Notes: a model not told the origin generated them from the letters alone. Positions 23,312 to 31,743 are shown, numbered from the stretch's first letter. The stretch is DNA of 45,578 bases from CAZDVQ01 sp964508975 (GCA_964508975.1 CAZDVQ010000037.1:1-45578); one strand, 5' to 3'. Numbers and translations: made by a program.

Positions 23312-24142
23312 TTATTTAGTGGCTTGCATGGTTTTGACCAGGTCCTTGATGTTTATATCCGCCGGGCATGGGATGATGAGGTGTTTTTCGTGGAGCAGCC
23401 GCTTGTTGGTGTAGTAATATTGGATGAATATGCCCCTGAATGGCTCGAGGATGGTTTTGACTTGTACTAGCCCCGAGTCGATGAAATCCCAATTGTGGAA
23501 CACGCCGTTGATGTATGCGTAATGCTGGCCAATCATCACGATGCCATCGCCGTGCAGCCAGTTGCGCTTGAAAAGTTGCGGGCCGATAAATGCCACGAAG
23601 GCTGAAAGGGCCAGTAAACCTAGTCCAACTAGGATCATCAAGGCCCGGCCCTCGGTCATCATCAATAAAAACGTACCGAATACCAGCACGATGAAAAAGG
23701 CCATGATACCAAACAACAGCTTGTTGCGGGCATTTTGCGCATCGACGTAATGGGTCACATACATTTGTTTCATGGAGGTGCCCATTTCCCAGGCGGCAAT
23801 GCGGCTTTGTCCACGGATGAGCTTGTTCAATTTGTACGCCCTGCTCCAGTATATTATGGCAAGTACAAAGCTTAACACGGCGATAAAGATAGCCACCAAC
23901 CCAACAATCCAAATGGCATCTAGGCTGCAGCCTGATAAGAATGCGGCTGCTCCTAAACTGGCTGCCAATATACCGACCAACAGGGCAATGAGTACTTTTG
24001 GTATTTGGCTATTCCTGATTTTTGGCCTAAAATCGGTTCCTGTTGATACGGCTACATGGTTTGTATCGGGCACCCTGGTGCCGCAATCAGGGCAAAATTG
24101 ATCGTTGGCCTTGAGCTGGGCTTTACATTTTTGACATTGCAT
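23312..24142 (-). CDS. Zinc-ribbon membrane protein, paralog of the protein at 19.1 kb
   Basis: I start at 24142, because translation then begins at a zinc ribbon (MQCQKCKAQLK) with two CxxC pairs (CQKC and CPDC, residues 3-6 and 17-20). The 276-aa protein then has four predicted membrane helices in two pairs (about residues 45-100 and 140-190) and the same C-terminal domain as the protein at 19085-19840 (EPFRGIFIQYYYTNKR and IPCPADINIKDLVKTMQ). Function is unknown. Zinc ribbons of this sort are common on bacterial membrane proteins. Its gene ends next to a family-1 block. Confidence 0.8.
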   Translation of the reverse strand: MQCQKCKAQLKANDQFCPDCGTRVPDTNHVAVSTGTDFRPKIRNSQIPKVLIALLVGILAASLGAAAFLSGCSLDAIWIVGLVAIFIAVLSFVLAIIYWSRAYKLNKLIRGQSRIAAWEMGTSMKQMYVTHYVDAQNARNKLLFGIMAFFIVLVFGTFLLMMTEGRALMILVGLGLLALSAFVAFIGPQLFKRNWLHGDGIVMIGQHYAYINGVFHNWDFIDSGLVQVKTILEPFRGIFIQYYYTNKRLLHEKHLIIPCPADINIKDLVKTMQATK

Positions 24143-24270
24143 CGGTCGTGTTTTTTTGAGTTTCGTGGAATTGTATAAAATATTCAATATCATGCATTAC
24201 AGGGTTCATGCTGTAAGGCTTATTCAATTCGCTCAAGTTACGACTAAGTTATGCGGAAGTTGAACATCTC

Positions 24271-24320
24271 GCGGTAAGATGTAAGCTTTGAGTGGTAAGA
24301 TGTAAGCGGTGAGTGGTGAA
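24271..24320 (+). repeat. Heptamer repeat, GTAAGAT type
   Basis: GGTAAGA, TGTAAGC, TTTGAGT, GGTAAGA, TGTAAGC, GGTGAGT. It precedes a family-3 block, as the array at 14.02-14.06 kb does. Confidence 0.65.
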
Positions 24321-24351
24321 ATCACCCTGCTCGCAGCCCTCATATCTAATG

Positions 24352-24447
24352 TTGCGCCTCCCCCCGCCGCGTTGCGGCGACCCCCTCCACTGCACCGACG
24401 CGTTGCGCCGGCTGGTAGCGGGGGTTGGGCGAGCGGTGCTCGCCGGG
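24352..24447 (+). repeat. GC-rich palindromic block, family 3
   Basis: GCGCCTCCCCCCGCCGCG, GACCCCCTCCACTGCAC, then GTAG at 24415-24418 and GGCGAGCGGTGCTCGCC. The first 45 bases are almost the same as at 31554. Confidence 0.75.
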
Positions 24448-24448
24448 T

Positions 24449-24480
24449 ACTCTGCTCTCAGCCCTCTGCTCTATGCTCTA
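24449..24480 (+). repeat. Heptamer repeat, CTCTGCT type
   Basis: CTCTGCT, CTCAGCC, CTCTGCT, CTATGCT, CTA follow the family-3 block. The same partner occurs at 31681-31743. Confidence 0.7.
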
Positions 24481-24505
24481 CCAACAGCCGCACAGCGGCT
24501 GTTGG
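24481..24505. terminator. Hairpin at the end of the LytTR gene
   Basis: CCAACAGCCGC/GCGGCTGTTGG stem with a 3-base loop, right next to the stop codon at 24507. It lacks a strong T run on the minus strand, so termination is inferred from place and stem only. Confidence 0.5.
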
Positions 24506-24506
24506 T

Positions 24507-25247
24507 TTATTGCCAATGCTGTTCAAATTCGGCCTTCTTATACTTGGATAACTTGGCCACGATGCCCTTGGCCATATGCACCACTAGCACCGATTTGGAA
24601 TAACTAATCATATGATTTGTATTGATCAGCCACGATTTATGCACCCGCATGAAGTTGGGCACGGCCTCGAACATGGTTTCAAAACTTTTCAAGTTTTTGC
24701 TCACCATGATTTTCTTGCTCTGGGTATGTATAAAACAGTACGATTCCTGTGCCTCGATGGCGATGATGCTATCTAATGGCACGATGTGTTGCTGCCCGTT
24801 TTCAGATACCGCAATATTCCGGATGGCCTTGCTCTCTAGGGTTTGGCCTAGCACTTGCATACGCTCGGCCTGCGCCTTGAGGTCGATGTTCTGGCTAACC
24901 TTGCCAACGGCTGATTTAAGTCGCTCAATATCAATCGGTTTGAGTAGATAGTCAACGGCAGAGATTTCAAAAGCCCGTACGGCATACTGGTCGTAAGCGG
25001 TGACAAAAACGATTTCAAAACTCAGCTGGTCAAAGAACTTTACGATCTCGTAACCGGCGTAGTTGGGCATCTCGATATCTAGGAAAACCAACTGTGGTTG
25101 GTGTAGCTTGATGGATGCCACGGCTTGTTCTAGGTTGGCGCATTTGTCGAGCAGTTCCACGCTGGGGCAAAAACGCCGCAACAGGTTTTCCAGCACGTCG
25201 CGGGCGCTAGATTCATCGTCGACAAGTATGGCTTTAATCGGTATCAC
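24507..25247 (-). CDS. LytTR-family response regulator
   Basis: 246 aa. The receiver domain (1-120) has D10/D11, the phospho-acceptor D57 (LVFLDIEMPN), T83 in FVTAYD and K103 (LLKPID). The LytTR DNA-binding domain (about 145-243) shows NGQQHIVPLDSIIAIEAQESYCFIH and FMRVHKSWLIN. It is a cytoplasmic transcription regulator, and its partner is almost surely the kinase just upstream. It has its own -7 box (25266-25273) between the two genes, so it can be made separately from the kinase. Confidence 0.95.
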   Translation of the reverse strand: MIPIKAILVDDESSARDVLENLLRRFCPSVELLDKCANLEQAVASIKLHQPQLVFLDIEMPNYAGYEIVKFFDQLSFEIVFVTAYDQYAVRAFEISAVDYLLKPIDIERLKSAVGKVSQNIDLKAQAERMQVLGQTLESKAIRNIAVSENGQQHIVPLDSIIAIEAQESYCFIHTQSKKIMVSKNLKSFETMFEAVPNFMRVHKSWLINTNHMISYSKSVLVVHMAKGIVAKLSKYKKAEFEQHWQ

Positions 25248-25265
25248 GGTGTATTGTTTTCAAGG

Positions 25266-25273
25266 CAAACATA
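25266..25273 (-). promoter_or_regulatory. -7 box of the LytTR gene
   Basis: CAAACATA on plus is TATGTTTG on minus, 18 bases before the start codon and past the kinase stop. Confidence 0.5.
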
Positions 25274-25335
25274 GCATTTATGCCGCAATGTACTTCCTTT
25301 TGTTCAGCAACGGCCAATTTCCTTTCATCAATGGG

Positions 25336-28221
25336 TTAATACAGGTGTTTGACGGGTATGTGGAGTACCACTTTGGTGCCCAGGGCCTGGCCGTCTTGGT
25401 ACAAGTCTTCATACTGGAAACCCAGGCTACCGCCGAAGTACTTTTCCAGGATCTCAAAGCGTTTCTTGATGGCTTTGCCCGAGAATGAATCGTGTTCCAA
25501 GTTCTGGCGTTCCCGGATGCTTTTGGCTTTTTCGCGACCCACGCCGTTGTCGGTTACGGTACAAGTCAATACCTCGCCAAGGCTGAACGCGATGTGTAAT
25601 TCCTTTGAGCCTTCTTGGTGTAATAAACCATGTAGCAAGGCATTTTCGATGAAGGGTTGTATCAGCATGGGCGGTACCAGAATATCTTCCACGCCACCCT
25701 CGTCGATGGTGTAGGTCAAACTATCTTTGAAGCGCAGCTTTTCAAGGGATAGGTACAGTTCAATCAGCTTGATTTCCTGCTCGAACTCGATAAAATCCTT
25801 ATCCGAGTAGTCGAGTGTGCGCCGCACCAAGTTCGAGAATTTATTGATAAAGCTGTAACTCTGGTCAATATCGCCCCGCAACACGAGGTCCTGGATGGAA
25901 TTCAAGGCATTGAAGATAAAATGCGGGTTCATCTGCGATTGAATGGCCGTTAACTTGACCGAGTTCAAGGCATTGACGAACTCGGCTTTTTGCTGTTGTT
26001 GCCGCAACTGCCGCTGGTACACGAGGTAAACCAAACCCAAAAATGCTAGGAGGATTAAAGCAATGAACCACCAGGTACTGTAATACGGGCGGGCAATGCT
26101 AAAGCTGTACTGGGAGGTTGGGCTAAACACCCCGTTAGATGACGCCTTGACCTCGAAGGTATAAGTGCCTGGCCCTAAAGCGTTATATGTCACGATGTTC
26201 GAGCTGTAATCGGCTATGTTCCAGCTGTTTTCGTATCCTTTGAGTTTGTAGTGGAATTTTACCGAATTTTGGTGCCGCAAAGTAGGCGCCGATAACTCAA
26301 ATTGCACCTTCCGCTGATGGCTTTTAAGCTGCTTGAACGCATGTAAGGGCACACTTTGGTTGTTGACGAAGATGTTGCTGACCCGGATTGGTGGCACAAA
26401 CACTTTACCTGATTGATAATCAAGGTCGATGGCTTGTACCCCACCAAAATGACTTACCCAAAGCGTATCGTTTAAAAAGCAGAAGTCGATCACGCGTTTT
26501 CGGGCTAAGCCATACTGTTGGTGGATGGCTTTGCTTAGTTGTCCCTTAGCGTTTACTTGGTATAAACCACCAGATGTTTTGTAGTAGAAAAAGCCCTTGT
26601 GCTCGGCCATTTTCGTCACGGTTTCTGTGGGTAAAATACCCGGGGCGAGGTACGGTTCTAGGTTTTGTCCAGGCAGCATGCGCAGCACACCATGGGTTTT
26701 GCCACACACGTACAAGGTATGCTTATGTATGTATAAATAGCTGGCTATTAAGCTGTTGTTTCGATACTGAATCGTAGTGGACTCTTGCGTTTTATGATCG
26801 AGGCAAAGCAAGCCATTGGTTGAGCTGACATATAGTTTTTGCAGTGTTTTATCGTATGCAAGGGCATAAATCCTTGCTTTTAGTTCAAGGTTCCATTGTA
26901 GGGATATGTGGTTTTGGCCATCCCATTTGCAATAGGCCACCCCTAGGTTTGTACCGATGTAAAATTCATGCTCAGCTATAAAAACCACCGATTTTAGCGA
27001 ACTGGCCACAATGTCTATAATTTGGCCTGTCGACTTGTTTAAGGCCCTAATTTGACCATCGTCAAATACCACCAAAGGGCTGTTTGCTTGGCTGTAGATA
27101 CCTTCAATGGGGCGCTGCCCGCTGCTGTTCAAGCGCTTTATATGGGCACCTTGCCACTGGAAAATATTCCCTTGAGCCGAGCCCATCAGTAAGCCTTTCT
27201 TGGGATCTGGGTAGAACGACATGATAGGGTCATCGGTAAACGGCGCAATCACATCGGGAATGTTCAAGTCTGAAACCACCAATATGCCTTTGTCTAGGGT
27301 GCTGAGCAAGATATTGCCCTCGTGGTCTTTATACACATCTGATATAAAGTAATTGGGGTAAAACACCTCGTCCTGCTTGTCCAGGTTTTGCGCATCAAGC
27401 CTAACCCCACCGGGTTTTGTCCCGATGAGCCAAATTTCTGTTCCTAAACCATAGATGTGCAAGGACACACTGCGCGAAAATAAATGGTTGCTGTGGCGTT
27501 CTTGAAGTTTACCCTGGGAAAGGTCCAATTCAAATAGGCGTTTCGAACTTAGTTCAATAGCATATAGCCGTTGGCCCAAATGAAACAGATTTAGGATAAA
27601 ATATGAATCGCCCTGTCTTTGTATGTCAATGTCCAACTGTACAAAATTAAACTTTCCTGCTCGGTAGGATAAAAGGGAGTCGGAGTTGGCGAGGTGAAAA
27701 TACACCGCTTTATCGGGAGCCTGGTAGGCTTGGCCCATAGCCTTTTTCAAATCGAGCCGTTTGAGCACCTTGCCATCACTGCTCAGTTCAATCATTTTAC
27801 GGCAAGCAATTAACAAGTGGCCGTTATCGCCCACGGCCAAGCTAACGTCCTGGTAGGCTTCATCGGCTTGTAGCTCGTATAAAAGGCTACAATGCTGCCG
27901 TTCTATCTTAAACACCTGCTTGTTCAGGTTATGGCAATAAATGGCACCTTTGCCATCGCTCACAAAGTTGAAAACCGAGTTGCTTTTGGCTTCAGGGCAG
28001 CTTATTTTCTCATATTTTTGGTAATTATACCAGTAAATACCGTCGCTGGTGGCAAACCAATAATGAAGCGCCGTATCTTGAATAACATCATAAATTTGAA
28101 TACCCCTAAACTGCTCCTCGCCCATCATGAAATAGGCTGGTTGCTGTGCATCCATGGTTTTAGCGCCAGCCAGCAGTAGCAGTGAAAAAAGTATACTGTA
28201 AAGGCGCTGAGGTACAGGCAT
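25336..28221 (-). CDS. LytS-type sensor histidine kinase with beta-propeller sensor
   Basis: 961 aa. A signal-anchor lies at the N-terminus (RLYSILFSLLLLAGAKTMDA). A periplasmic region of about 600 residues built of two-component-regulator-propeller-like repeats (IQDTALHYWFATSDGIYWY and similar) is followed by a Y_Y_Y domain (YKLKGYENSWNIADYSSNIVTYNALGPGTY, near 645-680). One membrane helix (WWFIALILLAFLGLVYLVYQ) lies near 715-735. The His_kinase domain has QSQMNPHFIFNALNSIQDL (phospho-His near 765), and the ATPase domain has FIENALLHG and TDNGVGREKAKS. The design fits extracytoplasmic sensing with phosphotransfer to the LytTR regulator downstream. The ligand is unknown. A -7 box lies at 28291-28298. 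Confidence 0.93.
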   Translation of the reverse strand: MPVPQRLYSILFSLLLLAGAKTMDAQQPAYFMMGEEQFRGIQIYDVIQDTALHYWFATSDGIYWYNYQKYEKISCPEAKSNSVFNFVSDGKGAIYCHNLNKQVFKIERQHCSLLYELQADEAYQDVSLAVGDNGHLLIACRKMIELSSDGKVLKRLDLKKAMGQAYQAPDKAVYFHLANSDSLLSYRAGKFNFVQLDIDIQRQGDSYFILNLFHLGQRLYAIELSSKRLFELDLSQGKLQERHSNHLFSRSVSLHIYGLGTEIWLIGTKPGGVRLDAQNLDKQDEVFYPNYFISDVYKDHEGNILLSTLDKGILVVSDLNIPDVIAPFTDDPIMSFYPDPKKGLLMGSAQGNIFQWQGAHIKRLNSSGQRPIEGIYSQANSPLVVFDDGQIRALNKSTGQIIDIVASSLKSVVFIAEHEFYIGTNLGVAYCKWDGQNHISLQWNLELKARIYALAYDKTLQKLYVSSTNGLLCLDHKTQESTTIQYRNNSLIASYLYIHKHTLYVCGKTHGVLRMLPGQNLEPYLAPGILPTETVTKMAEHKGFFYYKTSGGLYQVNAKGQLSKAIHQQYGLARKRVIDFCFLNDTLWVSHFGGVQAIDLDYQSGKVFVPPIRVSNIFVNNQSVPLHAFKQLKSHQRKVQFELSAPTLRHQNSVKFHYKLKGYENSWNIADYSSNIVTYNALGPGTYTFEVKASSNGVFSPTSQYSFSIARPYYSTWWFIALILLAFLGLVYLVYQRQLRQQQQKAEFVNALNSVKLTAIQSQMNPHFIFNALNSIQDLVLRGDIDQSYSFINKFSNLVRRTLDYSDKDFIEFEQEIKLIELYLSLEKLRFKDSLTYTIDEGGVEDILVPPMLIQPFIENALLHGLLHQEGSKELHIAFSLGEVLTCTVTDNGVGREKAKSIRERQNLEHDSFSGKAIKKRFEILEKYFGGSLGFQYEDLYQDGQALGTKVVLHIPVKHLY

Positions 28222-28290
28222 GGGTGGAGTTTGGGTTTCTAGGGAAAACGAGCTGTTATTTGATGAGCTTGGTTAAAAAATGGGCGCATC

Positions 28291-28298
28291 CAAACATA
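28291..28298 (-). promoter_or_regulatory. -7 box of the sensor kinase gene
   Basis: CAAACATA on plus is TATGTTTG on minus. The same octamer serves the LytTR gene. It lies 69 bases before the start. Confidence 0.45.
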
Positions 28299-28479
28299 CG
28301 CTTACTTGGTAAAAGTATGGAAAAGCCTGGTTATGCTACATACAAAATTCCAAAAAATTAAAATACCCCAAACCTAGTGGGGGCTTTCCCTGACATGCTA
28401 GGCCGGTGAGGCCCAGATTGGGCGTCTCCACAAATAAAAAACACTAAAATCAAAAATGCTAAAACAGCAAACCCCAGTC

Positions 28480-28507
28480 GTTTACTCCCTAATCACTTAA
28501 TCATTTG
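28480..28507 (+). repeat. Degenerate heptamer repeat before a family-1 block
   Basis: TTTACTCC, CTAATCA, CTTAATC, ATTTG, matching the leaders at 6.9 and 10.2 kb. Confidence 0.6.
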
Positions 28508-28513
28508 TTCTTT

Positions 28514-28690
28514 TTTGGGCGTTGCGTCGCTACGCGGGGCATATGCCATACGCCCCTGCGCGCGCGCCGCCGCTGTCCTACGGGGTTCGTGCGGTCGCTT
28601 TGCTCCCTTACGGAGCACTTCGTGGTTCGCTAATCGCTCCGTGCTGCGCACCGCGGCTGCGCCGCGCCCTCCGGCCAGCTAACGCACGCA
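28514..28690 (+). repeat. GC-rich palindromic block, family 1 (long form)
   Basis: Head TTTGGGCGTTGCGTCGC, then GGGGCATATGCCATACGCCCC, TGCTCCCTTACGGAGCA, GCTCCGTGCTGCGCACC and GCGGCTGCGCCGC, with the tail CGGCCAGCTAACGC shared with the block at 10.1 kb. A GGCTGCAAAGCAGCC hairpin follows at 28691-28705. Confidence 0.75.
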
Positions 28691-28770
28691 AGGCTGCAAA
28701 GCAGCCTTGGGTTAGTGCAGATAGCAAAGCTCAAAGAGCAGAGCAGTGCATACAACTAAGTTGAAAAAAA

Positions 28771-28790
28771 GCTCCGCTAGGAGCGAAGCA
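28771..28790 (+). repeat. GCTCC/GGAGC palindrome of the dispersed family
   Basis: GCTCCGCTAGGAGC followed by GAAGCAATC. Confidence 0.5.
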
Positions 28791-28794
28791 ATCG

Positions 28795-28819
28795 GTTCAT
28801 CGTTCATCATTCATAGTTA
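28795..28819 (+). repeat. Heptamer repeat, GTTCATN type
   Basis: GTTCATC, GTTCATC, ATTCATA, GTTAG, joined to the tail of the next family-1 block. Confidence 0.65.
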
Positions 28820-28946
28820 GCACCCGCAGCGATGCTGGCGGGTGCCGCGCGAGGTGCCTGGAGCGCCGCGCGTAGCGCGGGCCCGCAAGGGCCGACCGTC
28901 TAGGGAGCGCGTAAGGGACCGACGGCCGCAGGCCGACGCGCCCAAA
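28820..28946 (-). repeat. GC-rich palindromic block, family 1, with tail hairpin
   Basis: Almost the same sequence as 23176-23301 except that the tail hairpin is GCACCCGC/GCGGGTGC. Head TTTTGGGCGCG on minus at 28946. Confidence 0.78.
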
Positions 28947-28968
28947 AAAGCCATCAAAATAACTAAGG

Positions 28969-30789
28969 CTAATAGGGGATAGACGCATCAGCTTCAATGG
29001 CACAGCAGGGAAAGGCAATGTTCCAAAGCTGCACGGTAAGGTTATGTTCTTGTGCCCATGGCGATTGCCGTTGTTGTTCGATATAAAATGCTTCCATGAG
29101 GGCTAAATCTCTGCTCATTTTGTCCTCTATGCTGCCTGGATTGAAACGTGATAATGCTGACTTGAGTTTCTTGGCACTTACCGGACCTATACTCATGCCA
29201 ATGCATATGTAATCATTGGTTTTCAAATCGAACATGTCCATGGACATTTGATTGTCTTTATAACCAATGGCTATGGCTATGCCTCTTTCATCTTTAGGCA
29301 TCAATCCATTTTTGCCTTTTTCGTTACCGGGGTAAAAATCATGGTTGTTGCTAGTGTTTAAACGTTGTATACTCTTGATGGTAGGGTAAAAGATGTACGT
29401 GTAAAGCCTGTCATAGTTTTGACCCTCTTCAATTGAGACAAATTTTAATGACGTCGGTAAGCAGTTGGTCTCTTTATGGAGGCCAATCCAGCCGGTTTGG
29501 CTCCAGGTAAAACCATAGGTTTCCACTCGGTATTTTTCCCTTTTCAAGCGGAGGTCTTTGTATTTAAAGAACAGGTTTTCAGCGGAATTGTTGGCATTAT
29601 CTAGCGCTTGTTGCCAGTGTTTTTGGGCTTGCTCTAATGCTGTGTGTAACTGGGCCATCTGTTGTTGGTAATAATTGGCCAGCATCTTGGCGTGCTTGTC
29701 GGCGGCTTTTACTTTGGTCAGTCGCTGCCTAGAAAAATTGACGAAAGCTGCTCTTTGCACGCTATCTTCAAGTGTAAGGGCTGCAAGGCTATCTGCGATG
29801 TACAAATCTTTGTCAATGTTTTTGAGGTAGGTTTCGAGCACAGCATTGTTGCAAGTGCTGAAAATAACCCTGAACCGGGCCTCAAACGCTCGCGTAGCGA
29901 TAAAGCTATTTTGATACTGCTTGGATTTGATGCGCTTGATTATGGTCGGGTCTATTCCACAGCCCGTCATGGATGAAACCGAGTCTCCATTGCCTTGCAT
30001 TTGCTCGCTTTTAGGTTCCTGCACCAGTAATGACGCCTCGCCGTATTTGCTATTGATAACCCTAGTGATTTGGTTGTACAGAGGGTCGTGAAAATCTGTT
30101 GGCACAAATTGCATATAGTAGCCTTGATTTGCATAGAGCGCGTAGTAAAGGCTATCGGTCAAGGCTTGACTAGCATCTGTGTAGTTTTTATACGGCATGC
30201 CCTGCCCAACCGCCCACTGGAAGCCTGGCGGTAAAAAGTCAAGGCTATTGAGGTCAATGGTAATAAGGTCTTTATCAATTTCCTTCGGTTCAACCCAGTT
30301 CATGTTGCCGTTTTCATCCCGAATGCCTTTGTAGGCCATCATGTCGGCTTTGCGCTCAGCAGTGGGAATTTCAATCCGTATGGGGTTCTTGGGGTTTATG
30401 TTGACTGGAGCACCGTTTGAGCTGGCGTTGAAATATATCATGCCATCTGTTTGGAATTGCTTTTCGTTTGTGCTGGTCGTCAAGTTGGATAGCAGCATAT
30501 CCTCCAGGGTAAATGCCTCTGCAAGCTCTATTTTTACAGTACTTTTAATCACATTGCCCTTGGCATCCACCAAACTACCCTTTGGTATTATGAGTATGGT
30601 GCCTTTATGTCCCTCAATGGTATTGTCCTGCGTGGGGTCAATGACTATGAACTGGCTAGGCACCATGGTGTTTTGAAATGGGTCGGTCGCCGAGTGCTTA
30701 TAGACATCCGGTATCTTTTTATCGGAACAGCCGAAAAATGTTGTGAATGTGCATATTGAAATGATATATGCAATAATTGTTCTTGGCAT
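28969..30789 (-). CDS. Large lipoprotein of unknown function
   Basis: 606 aa. A lipoprotein signal (MPRTIIAYIISICTFTTFFGC) places the cysteine at residue 21. The N-terminal part resembles the ZU5-like or sandwich domain seen in several Bacteroidota surface proteins (GHKGTILIIPKGSLVDAKGN, about residues 59-78). A middle helical, coiled-coil-like stretch lies near 340-400 (QQQMAQLHTALEQAQKHWQQ), and the C-terminal half is beta-rich. A CGIDP motif lies near 268. I do not know a function. It is single, with a -7 box at 30831-30838. Confidence 0.7.
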   Translation of the reverse strand: MPRTIIAYIISICTFTTFFGCSDKKIPDVYKHSATDPFQNTMVPSQFIVIDPTQDNTIEGHKGTILIIPKGSLVDAKGNVIKSTVKIELAEAFTLEDMLLSNLTTSTNEKQFQTDGMIYFNASSNGAPVNINPKNPIRIEIPTAERKADMMAYKGIRDENGNMNWVEPKEIDKDLITIDLNSLDFLPPGFQWAVGQGMPYKNYTDASQALTDSLYYALYANQGYYMQFVPTDFHDPLYNQITRVINSKYGEASLLVQEPKSEQMQGNGDSVSSMTGCGIDPTIIKRIKSKQYQNSFIATRAFEARFRVIFSTCNNAVLETYLKNIDKDLYIADSLAALTLEDSVQRAAFVNFSRQRLTKVKAADKHAKMLANYYQQQMAQLHTALEQAQKHWQQALDNANNSAENLFFKYKDLRLKREKYRVETYGFTWSQTGWIGLHKETNCLPTSLKFVSIEEGQNYDRLYTYIFYPTIKSIQRLNTSNNHDFYPGNEKGKNGLMPKDERGIAIAIGYKDNQMSMDMFDLKTNDYICIGMSIGPVSAKKLKSALSRFNPGSIEDKMSRDLALMEAFYIEQQRQSPWAQEHNLTVQLWNIAFPCCAIEADASIPY

Positions 30790-30830
30790 ACTAGATGGAG
30801 TTTACCTAATAAAATTTAACATCTATCCTG

Positions 30831-30838
30831 CAAATATA
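30831..30838 (-). promoter_or_regulatory. -7 box of the large lipoprotein gene
   Basis: CAAATATA on plus is TATATTTG on minus, 41 bases before the start. Confidence 0.5.
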
Positions 30839-30910
30839 CAGTCTAAAACCCTAGCTTTTTATGCTGCTCCAAAAAATGTGATTTTGAGCCAGTTAATTGC
30901 GTTCGCTGAA

Positions 30911-30940
30911 TCTTTATTCATCCTTCATCATTCATCGTTA
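30911..30940 (+). repeat. Heptamer repeat, TTCATCN type
   Basis: TTATTCATCC, TTCATCA, TTCATCG, TTAG, joined to the tail of a family-1 block. Confidence 0.6.
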
Positions 30941-31107
30941 GCACCCGCAGCGAAGCTGGCGGGTACCGCGCGAGGTGCCTGGAGGGCGCGGCGGTACGCC
31001 GCGGTGCGTAGCACGGAGCGCAGCGAACCACGAAGTGCTCCGTAAGGGAGCGAAGCGACTGCACGAACCCCGGAGCACGCCGACGGCGCAACGCGCCGGG
31101 GCGCCCA
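30941..31107 (-). repeat. GC-rich palindromic block, family 1 (long form)
   Basis: Tail hairpin GCACCCGCAGC/GCTGGCGGGT, then the inverted forms of GCTCCGTGCTACGCACC and TGCTCCCTTACGGAGCAC, and the head TTTTGGGCGCCCCGGC on minus at 31107. Confidence 0.78.
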
Positions 31108-31131
31108 AAAAAGAACCTTCTCGAATGATGA

Positions 31132-31491
31132 TTACCGTAATATCTTTTCCATTTTTCGGCCTTTTGCTAACTCGTCAACTAGCTTATCAAGATAGCGGAC
31201 TTGCTTGGTTAAAGGGTTTTCTATCTCCTCGATTCGGTAGCCGCAAATAAGGCCTGTAATGAGCCCTGCGTTGGGATGCAGCGTTGCACCCTCAAAAAAC
31301 TGCTCGAAATTCACTTGCTCGGCCATAAGCTGCTGAAGCTTTTGCTCGTTGTAGCCGGTTAGCCATTCAATCACCTGGTGGAGCTCGGCCACAGTTCTAC
31401 CTTTGCTTACAACTTTAGTCACGTAATGTGGGTAAACCGAGGCAAAACTCAGCTTTGCGATGCGTTCATTGTGTGTAGTCGTTTCTTTCAT
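31132..31491 (-). CDS. DUF2200 family protein
   Basis: 119 aa, small and soluble. The family's landmarks are present in order: KLSFASVYPHYVTKVVSKGRT, VIEWLTGY, FFEGATLHPN, ITGLICGYRIEEIE and the C-terminal YLDKLVDELAKGRKMEKILR. The family has no known reaction. Its -7 box (31497-31504) leaves only 5 bases before the ATG, so the mRNA may be leaderless. Confidence 0.88.
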   Translation of the reverse strand: MKETTTHNERIAKLSFASVYPHYVTKVVSKGRTVAELHQVIEWLTGYNEQKLQQLMAEQVNFEQFFEGATLHPNAGLITGLICGYRIEEIENPLTKQVRYLDKLVDELAKGRKMEKILR

Positions 31492-31496
31492 GGGTC

Positions 31497-31504
31497 CAAA
31501 TATA
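31497..31504 (-). promoter_or_regulatory. -7 box of DUF2200, very close to the start
   Basis: CAAATATA on plus is TATATTTG on minus. With transcription starting about 5-7 bases downstream of the box, the 5' end would be at or within the start codon. Confidence 0.5.
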
Positions 31505-31545
31505 CAACTTGAAAATAATACCTTTTTATACTCCCCCCAAATATG

Positions 31546-31553
31546 TAATTTTG
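31546..31553 (+). promoter_or_regulatory. Candidate -7 box of hemB
   Basis: TAATTTTG matches TAnnTTTG and sits at the exact head of the family-3 block. If used, the hemB leader would be about 185 nt and carry the whole block and the heptamer array. Confidence 0.4.
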
Positions 31554-31680
31554 TGCCTCCCCCCGCCGCGTTGCGGCGACCCCCTCCACTGCACAGTCGC
31601 TATGCGCCCGTTGGTAGCGTGGGTTAATTGGGCGGGGGCAAGCCCTGCCCCTACTTAGACGCACAATCGTGCGTCTCTAC
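31554..31680 (+). repeat. GC-rich block, family 3, with two GTAG hairpins
   Basis: GTGCCTCCCCCCGCCGCG, then GACCCCCTCCACTGCAC as at 24.35 kb. On the minus strand there are two REP-like units: GTAG plus the AGACGCACGATTGTGCGTCT palindrome (31680-31657) and GTAG plus the GGGCAGGGCTTGCCCCCGCCC hairpin (31654-31630). Confidence 0.75.
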
Positions 31681-31743
31681 TCTGCTCTTTGCTCTTTGCT
31701 CTCTGCTCTGCTCTCTGCTCTCTGATCTCCTAACTCCTATCTC
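31681..31743 (+). repeat. Heptamer repeat in the hemB leader, CTCTTTG type
   Basis: About nine units (CTCTTTG, CTCTTTG, CTCTCTG, CTCTG, CTCTCTG, CTCTCTG, and so on) run up to the ATG of hemB at 31744 with no gap. Confidence 0.75.

Noticed and set aside
30743..31045. Arg/Ala/Pro-rich ORFs in the GC blocks (also near 10.1, 18.9, 28.5, 33.8 and 43.8 kb), which resemble one another
   Set aside because: The resemblance comes from the shared DNA repeat. The frames differ in strand and length from block to block, so these are not genes.
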